A stretch of 64,000 nucleotides of DNA from Centrapalus pauciflorus (lineage: Eukaryota; Streptophyta; Magnoliopsida; Asterales; Asteraceae). Position numbers and translations under genes: made by a program. Below the pieces are notes generated by a model. It saw only the letters and a program-made list of their open reading frames with translations, did no database searches and was not told where the DNA came from. The DNA lies in NCBI GenBank assembly GCA_020465985.1, contig JAANYP010000383.1:132755-196754 (forward strand). Reading direction: 5' to 3'. Shown here piece by piece: positions 36,601 to 47,666 of this stretch; the first letter of the stretch is position 1, and every line of letters starts with the position of its first letter.

Positions 36601-37104
36601 TTAGGCCTATGGTATCCTAAAGACTCTCCTTTTGAACTAACTGCTTATTCTGACAGTGACTATGGTGGTTGCAACATTGACAGGAAATCCACAACTGGTG
36701 GATGTCAATACTTAGGAGCAAGACTAGTCTCTTGGCAATGCAAAAAGCAAACAACTGTCTCCACATCATCCACTGAAGCAGAATACGTAGCAGCTGCAAG
36801 CTGCTGCTCCCAGGTAATGTGGATTCAAAATCAGCTAAGAGACTATGGTATGAATTTCTTATCCACTCCTATTTATATTGACAGTTCAAGTACAATTAGC
36901 ATTGTGCAAAACCCAGTGAAGTTCCCAAAAACCAAGCATATAGAAATCAGATTTCACTTCATCAGAGATTGTAATGAAAAGAAATTAATCCAAGTTACCA
37001 AAATACATACAGATGATCAGCTAGTTGATCTATTTACAAAACCTTTTGATGTGGGAAGGTTCACTTTCCTAATATCAAATATTGGTATGGTAAACATGGA
37101 TTAA
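33686..37104 (+). pseudogene. pol of Copia element D (PR, IN, RT, RNase H), nearly intact
   Basis: The protease site WHLDSGCSRHMTG starts at about 33717. The pre-integrase zinc-binding part (LWHRRMCHMNF, CDDHCVACLKGK) lies near 34130-34260. The integrase core has HMDLFGP, RSDNGTEF and NGVAERKNRT. A Ser/Thr-rich linker (35040-35540) carries the element's repeated AAGCTGCTAA-type words. RT contains GTRWVFRNKKD, YQMDVKSAFLYG and YVDD at 36161-36172. RNase H contains YSDSDYGGC and STEAEYVAAASCC and ends VNMD at 37104. Lesions: an in-frame TAG at 36050-36052 where the family has Trp, and a one-base frameshift near 36388 between RT and RNase H. All catalytic residues I can locate are present. Order PR-IN-RT-RH is diagnostic for Copia. 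Confidence 0.93.
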
Positions 37105-37447
37105 TTAGTTTTCATTATTATCTACTCAGTATGCTAATTTAAGGGGGAGACACTGTTCCATTGAAAAGTTGCACAATTTTACACTAACAGCATGAGTATT
37201 TTCTCATGCTGCTAGTTCATTTTCTCGAACTGCTAGTTATTTTCACTTGATCTGTCAAAGTGTGCAGGGTATTTGGGTAATTTTTCAAATGTGTGCGCGG
37301 GACCCAACCTTTTCGAAACCTTTAAAGGTCCCAGTTTCGTTCAGTTGTAACTACCAGTTACATATTTTTCTTCCACGGCCTTCTACTTTCTCTCTGAACG
37401 AATCACACATTCTTCTTTCAAACCCTAAAACCATCGTTTGATCAACC
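37105..37447 (+). other. Pol-to-aORF spacer of element D with an extra PPT and LTR-like words
   Basis: TTAAGGGGGAGACACTGTTCC at 37139-37159 resembles the real 3' PPT and LTR start (TTAGGGGGAGATTGTTGGG at 40284-40302). Then CATGCTGCTAGTTC and CGAACTGCTAGTT (37205-37240) resemble words in the LTR. A GTGTGCAG at 37261-37268 is a possible acceptor with only a weak branch site. Confidence 0.55.
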
Positions 37448-40195
37448 ATGGAGTTCGTAAAAGAACACAACTGCCTCCCATACACTCTGAAACATGCTGA
37501 ACTCCAGCCATTCCATGATATGATGGATTTCCTCAGGCACTCCCATATCAACCATGCCCTCAATATCAATCCTACCATATACATATCGCATATTGAACAG
37601 TTCTGGAACCACTATACTATCCAAAATTGATGGCACTCCCATCACCATCACTGAGGAATCCATTCGGCACCATTTGCATCTTCAAGATGCCTCAGGTATA
37701 ACAGACCTATCCCTTCAAGTTTTACATTTTGGTCTTCAAAATATTGGTTACAGGGGCCCTGCTGATTCTTTTACTTTCTTAAAAGCCCATTTTTCTCCTA
37801 AATGGAAATTTCTTGTACATATTCTTCAGCAGTGTATGAGCCCCAAAAGAACTGGTTGGTCAGAATTTTCTTCTAACATTGCCACTGCCTTAGTGTGCTT
37901 TTCAACAGGCCAACGGTTCAATTTTTCAAACATGATTTTTCAGGGGATGTTAAGGCATCATTCCCTAAAGAATGGGAAGTTTTTAATGTATCCAAGATTT
38001 TTGGCAGAAATCGTTGCACACACCTGCACTACTTCTCATTTACATAAGAGGATACATATTTCCCATAGGCACTCACTATAATCTATCAAAAGGCTGATAA
38101 AGCCAGGTGCCAATTTTGTCAGTGTAGATGTTCCATTGCCCTCTGCAATGATGACCATCATTTCAGGAAACAGAGGAGAGGGTCTTGAGCAGGCTCAGCC
38201 TAACATCACTGCTACACCCCCAAGACCCCAACCCACTCCTCATGATACACAAACTCCCACTGATCCTTTTGTACAGCCAACACGCCCACTCAGAAATATA
38301 TACAAAAGAAAAAGGGGACCAGGAGCTCCTTCCTCCTCGTCCCATCAGCAAGAGCCATATATCCCTGCGCAGGAGGATACTCCTGCACCGCATATCCAAA
38401 GGGAACCACTAGAGGAAACTCCCATCCTCACTCAGGAGGTGAACATCTCTTCAGAGATGGTTCATATGGGTTCTGTGGCTGGCAATACTGATGTCTCTGC
38501 ACAAGAGGCACAGGCCAGTGCCAACATAGCTAAGACCACGCCCATGGCAACAGCAAGTGTGCAAACACAAGCTGGAAGTCCCCAGAACCAAGAACAGAGG
38601 GGCCCAGAGGTTTCTACTTCTGGTATTAATGTCAGTTATAGATCACAAGCACCCCAGGTGTTTTCTGATCTTGAGACTAGTCTGCAACTCATGCTTTTGA
38701 CGGATCCCAAGCTGAAACCTGTTGTAGCTATGTTGGAATACCAAATGTCCATCATTGCTGCACAGGGTGCACAAATAATGGCCCTAAAGCAATCAGAAAT
38801 GGCTCAAAAACAGAGGATGGATTATCTTCATAAGGGGTTTACCCTTTGTGGAAATAAGCTCATTCAATTAGAGCGTTTGATTCAAACCCAAGGGGCAAAG
38901 GTTGTAGGTCCTTCTGACCAAACCAATGCTTCCAAAAAGGGGGAGAATCAGGAGGTTCCTACAACAGTCCAAGCAGCTCCATCAACAACAACAGTCTAAG
39001 TAGCACCAACAGTCCCAGTTTCTAGGCTAGCAGTCCCAACAGCTTCTCAAGCTGTTAGCCTAGAAACTCAAGCTGCTCCTTCAAAAGTCACTGGAGTTGT
39101 GATCAGGGAAGGCATTCAAGCTCCATCAAGTACAGTCCAAGCAACATCCTCAACTGCAAAAGACAAAGGCAAGGGCATTCTTATTGAATCTCCAAAGCAC
39201 AAATTCTCCTCCAAAGAAGCCCAGATTGCCTTTGATGCTGAAATTGCCAAAAGGTTAGCAGAAGAACAGGATAAAGAATTAGATCAGCAAGCTCAGCCCC
39301 CAATAGATGATGATGAGACATTAGGTGATTACCTAAAGGGGTTTGTGGGCAAACAAGGTGAAAAGAAGAGAAAGATGCCAACAGGGCACACTAAAGCTGA
39401 GCACAGAAGATTTTTGATAAATTTTGCATTGGCAGCTGGAATTCCAAAGAAAATGGCTCAGTCCATGACAACTGAAAGGCTGCAAGAGATTCATGACAAG
39501 GAGATGGACAAAAGAAAGAGAACAAAAGTCTCTCCAGAAGCTCAACCATCCCAATCAGTCCAAGCTGAAGCTGCTGCCAGTACACCTGTTCCTACTGATC
39601 AAGCTGCTCTTTCTATTCCTTCATCGGTTAAAAGGGTGCTCTTTGAGCAACAACTACAAAAGGCTATGGAGATAGAGAAGCTGATTGATCAGCATGATTT
39701 CACAAAGCCTCTGATCAACTACTGGTTTGCTAAGTCACTGGATGACCGTGACTTGAGAATTAAGTTTGTGATAAGAAGGGAGTCTGGACCAGAAGAAGAA
39801 TATGATACATTTTGGCAGATGGTTCAGAAGTTGACCAGAGATGAGCTTATCAGAATGCACAACATTGGGTCTGTATCACAAGTTAGATCTTCTCTACCAC
39901 AAGTGAAACAAGTCATCAGAGATCTAAAATCAATTGTTGACCCTGAATCTGCAAGGAAAGAAATAGAGGATGCTGTGAAGAAGGGAAGAAGGTCAAGCAA
40001 GTTGATCTGTTTGTCAAGTCAAGGACATACAGAATCAAATTTTCAGATGGACCTGGTATATTCTTCAATCTCGAATTTTATGATTTACCAAAAGATATGC
40101 TACTTCAGATAAAATCTGTTAGGGTATCTTGTGATAGAGATGAGATGAAGAAAGAATTTTTGAAGGCTGTAGATCAGAAACTTGCACAGTTGTAA
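37448..40195 (+). pseudogene. Additional ORF (aORF) of Copia element D
   Basis: About 900 codons of unknown function. The ATG at 37448 is the first good start after the spacer. The N-terminal domain has IEQFWNH, then after a frameshift near 37620 ITITEESIRHHLHLQD and FLMYPRFLAEIV, matching the pattern in E, A and C. After the stop at 38079 comes a long Pro/Thr/Gln-rich linker. A coiled-coil-prone stretch follows (38660-38900, VAMLEYQMSIIAAQGAQIM and following), then a stop at 38997 and a Lys/Glu-rich part with KRKMPTGHTKAEHRRFLINF. The C-terminal domain includes INYWFAKSLDDRDLRIKF, with a further frameshift near 40000; the matching frame then ends KAVDQKLAQL at 40195. No signal peptide or membrane helix is seen. 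Neighbouring pol and the PPT 90 bp downstream show it belongs to the element. Confidence 0.8.
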
Positions 40196-40285
40196 GTTTT
40201 TGAAAGCCTTGGTTTGTGAATAACAGTTTACTTTTTCATTTCCATTTTTGTATAGAACTTAAAGTCTTGTGTAAAGAATTTAAGT

Positions 40286-40962
40286 TAGGGGGAGATTGTT
40301 GGGAAATAGTTTAAGTACATTCAAACTGTTAGTTAGACTTCTCAGACTGTTAGTAGATTTTTCATGTAAATACAAAGTTCATGCTGCTAGTTGAAGAAAC
40401 TCGAGCTGCCAGTGTAAAAGTTCAAGCTGCCAGAGTAAAACAACTCAAGCTGCTCAGTTCATGCTGTCAAGAGATTCAAGCTGCTCAACAGTTTCATAAA
40501 CAGAAAGTGCTGATTTTCAGGAAAGATATCTACACGAAGATTCTAGCATATCTACTATCAGAGAAGTCATAGTCCTTCAAGGAAACAAGTCCAAAAAGCA
40601 ATATAAATACAGAGAATAGGTCATAGAAGTTCATAGAAGTTTTCTGCATATTTTGAGTCTGTAATTGCTTTGTTGATTAAGTTTTCTTAAGCCTCTAAGG
40701 TTGTAAAACCCTAAGAACAGTCTGTGTTCTTCGTCTAATCAAACAGATTAGAGGTGATTGTAATCATTGAATTCAGCAATACAAACAGTCTTGATTACTT
40801 CTTATGTTTTATGCTTCATTGGTTCTGAAAGTTTTTGTTAAAATAATTAAGTGTTATTCCGCAAACTTCTTAATTAAACTTTGATTCAAAGCAAGATTAT
40901 TGATTTATACTCTGATAAATTCAAATAAGTTAATCTTGGTTATTCAGTTTTAGATCCTGACA
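40286..40962 (+). repeat. PPT and 3' LTR of element D
   Basis: The polypurine tract AGGGGGAGA is at about 40287-40295. The LTR runs 40297-40962 and the TSD ataca follows at 40963-40967. Confidence 0.95.
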
Positions 40963-40967
40963 ATACA

Positions 40968-41498
40968 TTAACCAGATTGTTTGTTATTGTTTTATCTATA
41001 TATCTTACATATCATTTTATGTTAAATATTGTTATTGTTGTCAGTTAATTTATTTGTATTTAAAACATATGAAATGTGTAGGAAACATAACATTCTACAT
41101 AGATTATGAATAGTATTGGTAATCTACATATAAATATATAGAATTTTATAACATTCTATATAGATACATAATATTTTTATACAGAATATGTTAAATTTTT
41201 AACAGTTAAATAATTTTCTATGTAGGAAAAAATATTTTTTTTATGAAAAACATTTTTTTTTTCTATAAACATCAATTCTCATGAAAGAAAGAAAAATGAA
41301 AATAAAAAAAAGAAAGAGAGAGAAAGAGAAAAACATATTTTTTTTCCAAAAATACTCTTTGCATACATTTTCAAGATTCCCACCATCAAAAATTTTAAAT
41401 AATTAAAAAAAATGCCATTTGACAATTTTCAACCATAGATCTTCTTGATCTAATGGCTTTAGGTTCTCACAAATATTTAGGTTCTTACAAGAACCCTT

Positions 41499-41501
<3 letters not shown>
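40968..41501. repeat. Right half of the repeat that element D entered
   Basis: It continues the TCTACATAGA-rich sequence of 30240-30300 and carries TTCTACATAGATTATG and TTCTATATAGATAC. It ends GGTTCTCACAAATATTTAGG (41463-41482), then TTCTTACAAGAACCC and (TA)n, matching the end at 7512-7548. There is no gene. Confidence 0.55.

Positions 41502-41574
<73 letters not shown>
41502..41574. repeat. (TA)n microsatellite
   Basis: About 36 TA units at the end of the repeat described at 40968-41501. The Tyr/Ile-repeat frames here are meaningless. Confidence 0.95.
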
Positions 41575-41576
<2 letters not shown>

Positions 41577-41664
41577 TGGATCCCCAGTGCACCTCAAATT
41601 CAAAAGGAACCAAGCCACCATCTAGGTGGACAAAAGTTAAATAAATACAATCAAGGGTATAAAC

Positions 41665-41838
41665 ACTTAACGTAGATCAAGTGGACACCACCAAAGGTGG
41701 GAGGGGTTCCCCTTGGTTGAGGTCTCGAGTTTGAGCCGTGCCAAGGGCGTTTCTCCTTAGGTGGAGGTGTGTGGATTTGTCATCACCCTCAAACATTAGT
41801 ACTAATAACTAACCACTAACATGTGCTGTTTAAAAAAA
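41665..41838 (+). mobile_element. tRNA-type SINE with perfect 10-bp target duplication
   Basis: A 174-bp insertion between two copies of gggtataaac (41655-41664 and 41839-41848). It ends in an A-rich tail (TTTAAAAAAA). GGTCTCGAGTTTGAGCC near 41721-41737 resembles a pol III B box (GGTTCGANNCC) with two changes, and TAGATCAAGTGG near 41674-41685 resembles an A box. There is no coding content, as expected of a SINE mobilised by LINE enzymes. The family is not identified, though the GAGGTCTCGAG..GAGCC block is reminiscent of plant Au-type SINEs. Confidence 0.75.
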
Positions 41839-41848
41839 GGGTATAAAC

Positions 41849-43779
41849 GTTACTTAGTTATAATTTAATTAAGGAATGTATATCAAATCAATTTTAGCTA
41901 GATTTATGGGATACCGCAGAAAATAACGTAATTAAATTTGCTTGTTTGATTTACGCTTCTTCCATTCACGGTATGTAATCTAATTAGATTTAACAAAATC
42001 AAAATTCGATTAAAAAATTTAACAATCGGATTCAACAAAATGAACTGTGATGTATTGTGAATGAGAATATATCACAATCGCTTATTTGTGATTAAGAAAC
42101 ACATAAAGTGATTTGTGAGTGTGTTCATAACAATCATTGTTATGTACAGTGATAAAATAAAAGTTTTATTATATATGTACAACAATTATTGTATAAAAAG
42201 TGATAAAATTGACAACGCAAACACATTACCAATAAACATGAAACTACAACGACCGTTTATTTAACAGAGAAATCAACTCATCAAAAGGAAGACCTTAAAT
42301 AGGTCGATCTAAAACGTATATGAGAATGCATTAATAAAAAAGGACATTGTAAACAACTAGGTTATCTAAAACCAATCAGGCCCAATAATCCGCCCTTTAA
42401 CATGTGCTACCTTTGTCTCGTTAGCATTTTAAAGATGATTGTCCTCCATTCCTTTAGGATCCTCTCCCATGAATCGCCTTCATCAAACATTTTTTGCATG
42501 TATATGTTAATGTCTTGTAAAAGTATCTTGGCAACATATTGCTTGTAGATATAGTGTGAATGTAAGTAACATAACAATATAAATAGCCATAATTTTGATA
42601 TTATTTGATACAATGATGGCTTTGTGAATGAATTTCCATCTTAGACATATGGTACTATGAAATGTGCATTCCACAGTTGGTTAGATCATACATTCACAAA
42701 AGGTAAAACGACATTTACAATGTAAATGTTCATACATTACAATTCACAGTATGACCTTTACGATATAGGATAGATTTCACAGTTCACATTTACTTGTTCA
42801 CAATTCACAGTTCACAATAACATGTTCACAGTATGACATTTACAATATATATAGATTTCACAGTTCACAATTCACTGTTTACGATTCCCAATTCTCAATT
42901 CACAGTTGATATAACGATTTATATTAATAGTGCGAAACAAGGTTTACCATGGTCTTTTTGTGCATCGACATGTTCTTCATCGCATTCGTGATAAAAAAAT
43001 GATGGCTTTTAAGACCCAGACGATTTGAACATACTAGCCAAATGACATGATCTCCTTAATGGAGTAGGAACTGAATAGAAACAAAAAATCTGAATAAATT
43101 TTCATTCATATAACAGATTATTCACAATATAGTCACGAGGTCAAATGTAAATGCATACTTAAAGTCAATTCCCTAAACATACGCGAATGAACTAACATTG
43201 ATGTAGCAGAGTAAAAAAACCCGAATGAAGTATATATTTCATCTGTCGAAAAGCATGTAAAGGGCGGATACATTGATCATTGTTGCTTGCATTCTCGTTT
43301 GTCTGATTATTATTCCGATTTTCTCACTATTTAAGATAAAAAAAAGTTAGATAAGGATTTGGTGTTTACAAAATGCGTATCTAAACACCCCATATGTGTC
43401 CCTTCCCACCCACAAACGAAAAATATAGAAACAAAAAATCAAGCTTAATGCTTATAATAAGCACAAGATAACCCTTGAAACTACACATTTTCCTTCAAAT
43501 TCTTGATTTTTACAATCATTAAATTCTAGTTACATATTAAGAAAAAGGCAATAGAGAACACTAAGACCTTACAAATTTTTAAAAGACTATTTCAACTACA
43601 TTTATGCAAGAATAATGTTCTTAATGACTCAAACCCATGTAAAAAAGCTTATCTGTTTAGTTTTCCAGATAAGACTCAAATTAACGTACATTTATACAAT
43701 ATAAAAATTTTAACACCAGGACTAAAACAAATCCTTAATACTTATAAGCCAAACATAAAAAAAAAGATATAAGCTTTAA
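41849..43779. other. Gene-free AT-rich stretch
   Basis: No coding region is supported. Around 42700-42910 the words TTCACAGTTCACA, ATTCACAGT and TTTACAATAT recur irregularly. Transposon ends are not recognisable. Confidence 0.5.
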
Positions 43780-46709
43780 AGTGTTGCACTGGATTTGAAG
43801 CTATAGCAATTGCGCTCTGAGAGTCACAATAGATGGGTATCTTGTGTGGTGTAAACCCATAATATCAGAGTTAACTCTTCATCCACAGCACTTGAGAACA
43901 ACATGAAGAGAAACTACATATTCTGCCTCTGTTGTTGACAATGACACACAATGTTGTTTCTTGGGTGACCAGTAGACAGGTTTATCACCAAGGAATTGAA
44001 CTACTCCCGATGTACTCTTTCAGTCCATTTTATATTCTGCATGATTTGCATCAGAGTAAGCAGTCAATGTAAAGGTTGATTCTTTAGGATACCGTAAACC
44101 CAAATTCGGGGTACCTTTCAGATATCTTAGATACCTTTTGGCAGCAGCCAAATGAGATTCTTTTGGATTTTCTAGACGCACAAACACATGTAGCGAACAT
44201 AGTATTGGGTCTACTTGCTGTTAAATACATTAATGAACCAATTATTCCTCGATAATGAGTAACATATACAGGTTTCCCTGAAATGTCCTCATCGAGTTTG
44301 GATTTTAAATCAGAAGCCATGAGTGTTTTCATTGGGGGTACTATTATTCATGTTAAACTTTTTCAACAGGTCTTGAATACATTTTGACTGATTGATTGTT
44401 TGACTTGTAACCCTAGAAAAAAAATTGATTTCACCCATCATGCTCATTTCAAATTTTTGGGACATTAAAAATGTGAACTTTTTACAAAATTCAGGATTTG
44501 TAGACCCAAATATTATATAATCTACATGTATATGAATTACAATAATGCCAGGGCCTTGACATTTTATGAAAAGGGTAGTATCAACTATACCTTTATTAAA
44601 GCCACATTTAATCAGGTAGAATGTTAATGCATCATACCATGCTCTTGGAGCTTGTTTAAGGCCGTACAGTGATTTATCTAAGATTTATACATGATCAGGC
44701 TTCGAATGATCTAGAAATCTTTCTGACTGATATGTATATACCTCTACTTTTAGTTCCCTATTTAAAAGCACCGTCTTCACATCGATTTGATATACAGTGA
44801 AGTTCTTATGAGCGGCAAATGCTAAAGACATCCTTATAGCTTCAATTCTCACAACGGGGGCAAATATTTCATCATGGTCAATCCCTTCTTGTTGACTATA
44901 TATTTTGGTCACAAGTCTCGCTATGTTTTGGACAACCACTCCGTGTTCGTCCTTCTTATTCTTAAAGACCCACTTTGTGCCAATAATGGATTTGTCTTTT
45001 GGTTTCTTAACCAATCTCCATACTCTCAACCTTTCAAACTGATTTAATTCCTTTTACATGGCCATAATCCAGTCAGAGACATGAAGAGCCTATTTGACAG
45101 TCTTTGGTTCAATCTTGCTCAAAAAATTTGAGAACAAGCACTAATTGATTGAAGCTCTTCGGGTTTGGACTGAAGCAGAGGGATCTCCAATATAATTCTC
45201 TAGAGGATGATCCCTTGTCCATTTAAGTACATGAGGATACGGTTGATGTTGATCTTGGTTGGGTTCTAAATCAAGATAGGGTTGCTGGGGAGTAGATTCC
45301 GAGTTGTTGGAATCTCAGAAGTAATAGGGGTTGGTGTAGGTATATTCTGATTTTACAAGGGTGAGATTGGAATTCCTGGAGTTGTGGAACATTGAGCACT
45401 TTCAGAAGGAACAACTACAGGTGTAGACATATCCTCTGAATTAGTCGATATTTGTATAGATTCTCCAGAAATTTCAGGTGCAGAATGATCTGTGACGACT
45501 ATAGGATCTATAGTAACCCTTTCAGGAAGCATATTACAGACTCAGAGAATTGATGGGTTATTTAACAAGAGTGTGGTTGCGACGTTCAACTACACCATTC
45601 TATTGTGGGATACAAGCAACAGAGAATTGATGAGTTATTCCTACAGAATTACAAAAGTCTCTAATGACTTCTTCTCAAACTCAGTACCATTATCAGATCT
45701 AATGGTCTGAACAGTCAGTTGCAGCTTCACTTGAATTTGGAGCAAGAAGTCAATTATGATTTCTGTAGCTTCAGATTTGGATCATAGGAAGAAAACTCAA
45801 GTGTATCTCGAGTAATCATCGACGATTAGTAGAACTTAGTTTTTCCCGTTAATACTTTGTACACTCATCGGCCCACATAGATCCATGTGTAGCAACTCCA
45901 ATAGTTTTGTTGAAGAATGTTTAACTTTCGATTTGTGCGAAGCTCTCACCATCTTCGATTTCTCATATGCCGCACACAACTGCTCTTTCTAAAATTTGAG
46001 AGTTGGTAGGCCTTTAACTAACCCTTCTTTGGGGAGGTTATACAGATCTTTGAAGTTCATATGAGAAAGATGATGGTGCCATAACCATGATTCTTTTGTA
46101 GATGCCTTTGACGGAAGACATACATCTTTTTGCATCTTTAAATTGGCTAGATCGATAGAGTACATATTTGTCTTTCTAGCTCCTGTAAGGATTTCCTTTC
46201 CTTCACCAGATCTAATACTGCATCTATTTGCCTTAAAATTGACTTCTAACCCTTTGTCGCACAACTGTCCTATGCTAAGCAAATTATGACCAAGACCATC
46301 TATATAGAAAACCTTTTGAATTGTGAATTTGTCATACTTCAAGCTCCCATATCCTCTGATCGAACAGGACTGATCATTTACAAATCTAACCGTCCTACAG
46401 AATTTATCTACAAAATCATGAGAGTGTCTCTTTGCCCGGTCATGTGCTTGGAGCATCCGGAGTCAATGTACCATACATGATTTACCTTCAAAACATATTA
46501 AGCAGTGAGGTACCCACTTTAAAATGGGTCCTTTGAGTTAGGCAAATCACACGGTGCAATGTCAATTATAAAATTATTAGCTTTCGGAACTTTAGGAACC
46601 CACTTCTTAACAGTTTTCTTGGGTATCAACTTTTGAACAGTTCTTTTGGCAACTGATTTTTAAATTAATTTTTTTTTGGAAATGTAGGTCCCAAAAGGTT
46701 TTCCAAGTA
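43780..46709 (-). pseudogene. Copia pol remnant G1 (protease to RNase H)
   Basis: Read right to left. The protease WYIDSGCSKHMTGQ is near 46480-46440, and the pre-integrase part follows (46456-45989; LLSIGQLCDKG, WLWHHHLSHMNF). The integrase core is in broken frames (45950-45500; LLHMDLCGP, IRSDNGTEF). RT at 45029-44685 has GTKWVFKNKKDEHGVV and YQIDVKTVLLN. A second RT/RNase H segment at 44332-44084 has IGSLMYLTASRP, and the RNase H end near 44040-43900 has YSDANHAEYKMD and STTEAEYV. It stops abruptly at about 43780 within RNase H and at 46709 just upstream of protease. There are many stops and frameshifts, so the copy is old, and its LTRs are missing. Confidence 0.85.
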
Positions 46710-47666
46710 TGTTAAGAGAGGCTGTAGAGGGGGGGGGGGGGGTTTGAATACAACTAATTCTTTATCACACACTATTTCTCAATGTTTGTATGTATATATT
46801 AACACTTGTTAATTACAAACAAGTTTGGATTGCGGAATGATCCAAACTGAGATGACAGAAATGAAACAACAGACTTTAAACTAATCTAACACTAGTTTCA
46901 ATAAATTTACTCACTTAGGTTCACTCACTGTTTATTCAAGACATAGACAGAACATCTTTGAGATTGAACAACTTAAACACACTCAGCTATAACACTCTAA
47001 GTTGAAATAGAATTTGCATGCATGAAAAACACACTTGGCTTTGCACTACACGTTCTTTGTTTATGGATGTCACTCTTGATGTTCTCTAATTCCTTCGAAG
47101 CTTCTTTTATACTCACACAGTGACTCTCAGAGAAGCTTCTTCATTGATTGTATGGAAAGTGAGAATGTCTTGCAAAAACACAAGGATGCTTTTCTGCATT
47201 ATGACAAATCAGACTTTGTCCACTTGTTGCAGAATCTTTGTCTTTTCCTTTTAGTCTCTGTCATCCACAGCTTTACCTTAAAGAGGAATGTCAACTTTAG
47301 ACCGTTACTCTTCATTGTAATGCTATTTTGATATAAGAAATGGTCTGTCATCCATATCAGATATCCTCTTTGTCTTCACGCTTCAGAACAGCTTTGGCAG
47401 AACTGACAGTTTCTGATTTTCCACTTTGTCTTGAGTTGTAGACTAATCAAGACGTTCAAGACTTTGCATGAGGACATGGAAAAAAATTCCATTATGTGTA
47501 AAACCTGTTCAGAAATAACAGGTTCTGTTCACAAAGAACGGAATACAAGCTTGAGTCAAAACTTTTCAACAGACATGAAATGCTTAGACAATTTCTGTCA
47601 AACCTGTCCAACGGTTTTGGACAGCTTTTACAATCTGCCAAGTTACAACTAATGTAAGTGTAAACA
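46710..47666. repeat. LTR-like block between two broken Copia pieces
   Basis: It starts TGTTAAGAGAGG and ends GTGTAAACA, near a usual LTR length (957 bp), with a run of 14 G at 46729-46742. No PBS or PPT adjoins either end and the flanks aagta/gactt do not match. G1 stops exactly at its left edge and G2 starts at its right edge, so it may be a solo LTR at a recombination junction. Orientation is unknown. Confidence 0.45.

Larger units (their letters stand above)
30301..40962 (+). mobile_element. Copia element D (SIRE-like), full length
   Basis: A complete 10.66-kb element: 5' LTR 30301-30966, PBS at 30969, gag 31042-33669, pol about 33686-37104, a 340-bp spacer, aORF 37448-40195, PPT 40286-40296 and 3' LTR 40297-40962. 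The TSD ataca is at 30296-30300 and 40963-40967. The LTRs differ at about 13 of 666 positions by eye, the lowest of the elements here, so it is the youngest. Few lesions: three stops in gag, one stop and one frameshift in pol, a few in the aORF. Confidence 0.95.

Noticed and set aside
41403..41644. Open frames of Tyr-Ile repeats on both strands (also at 8353-8553 and 12688-12954)
   Set aside because: Direct translation of (TA)n microsatellites.
42700..42910. Possible satellite of TTCACAGTTCACA words
   Set aside because: Irregular spacing and length; no period that I can define by eye.
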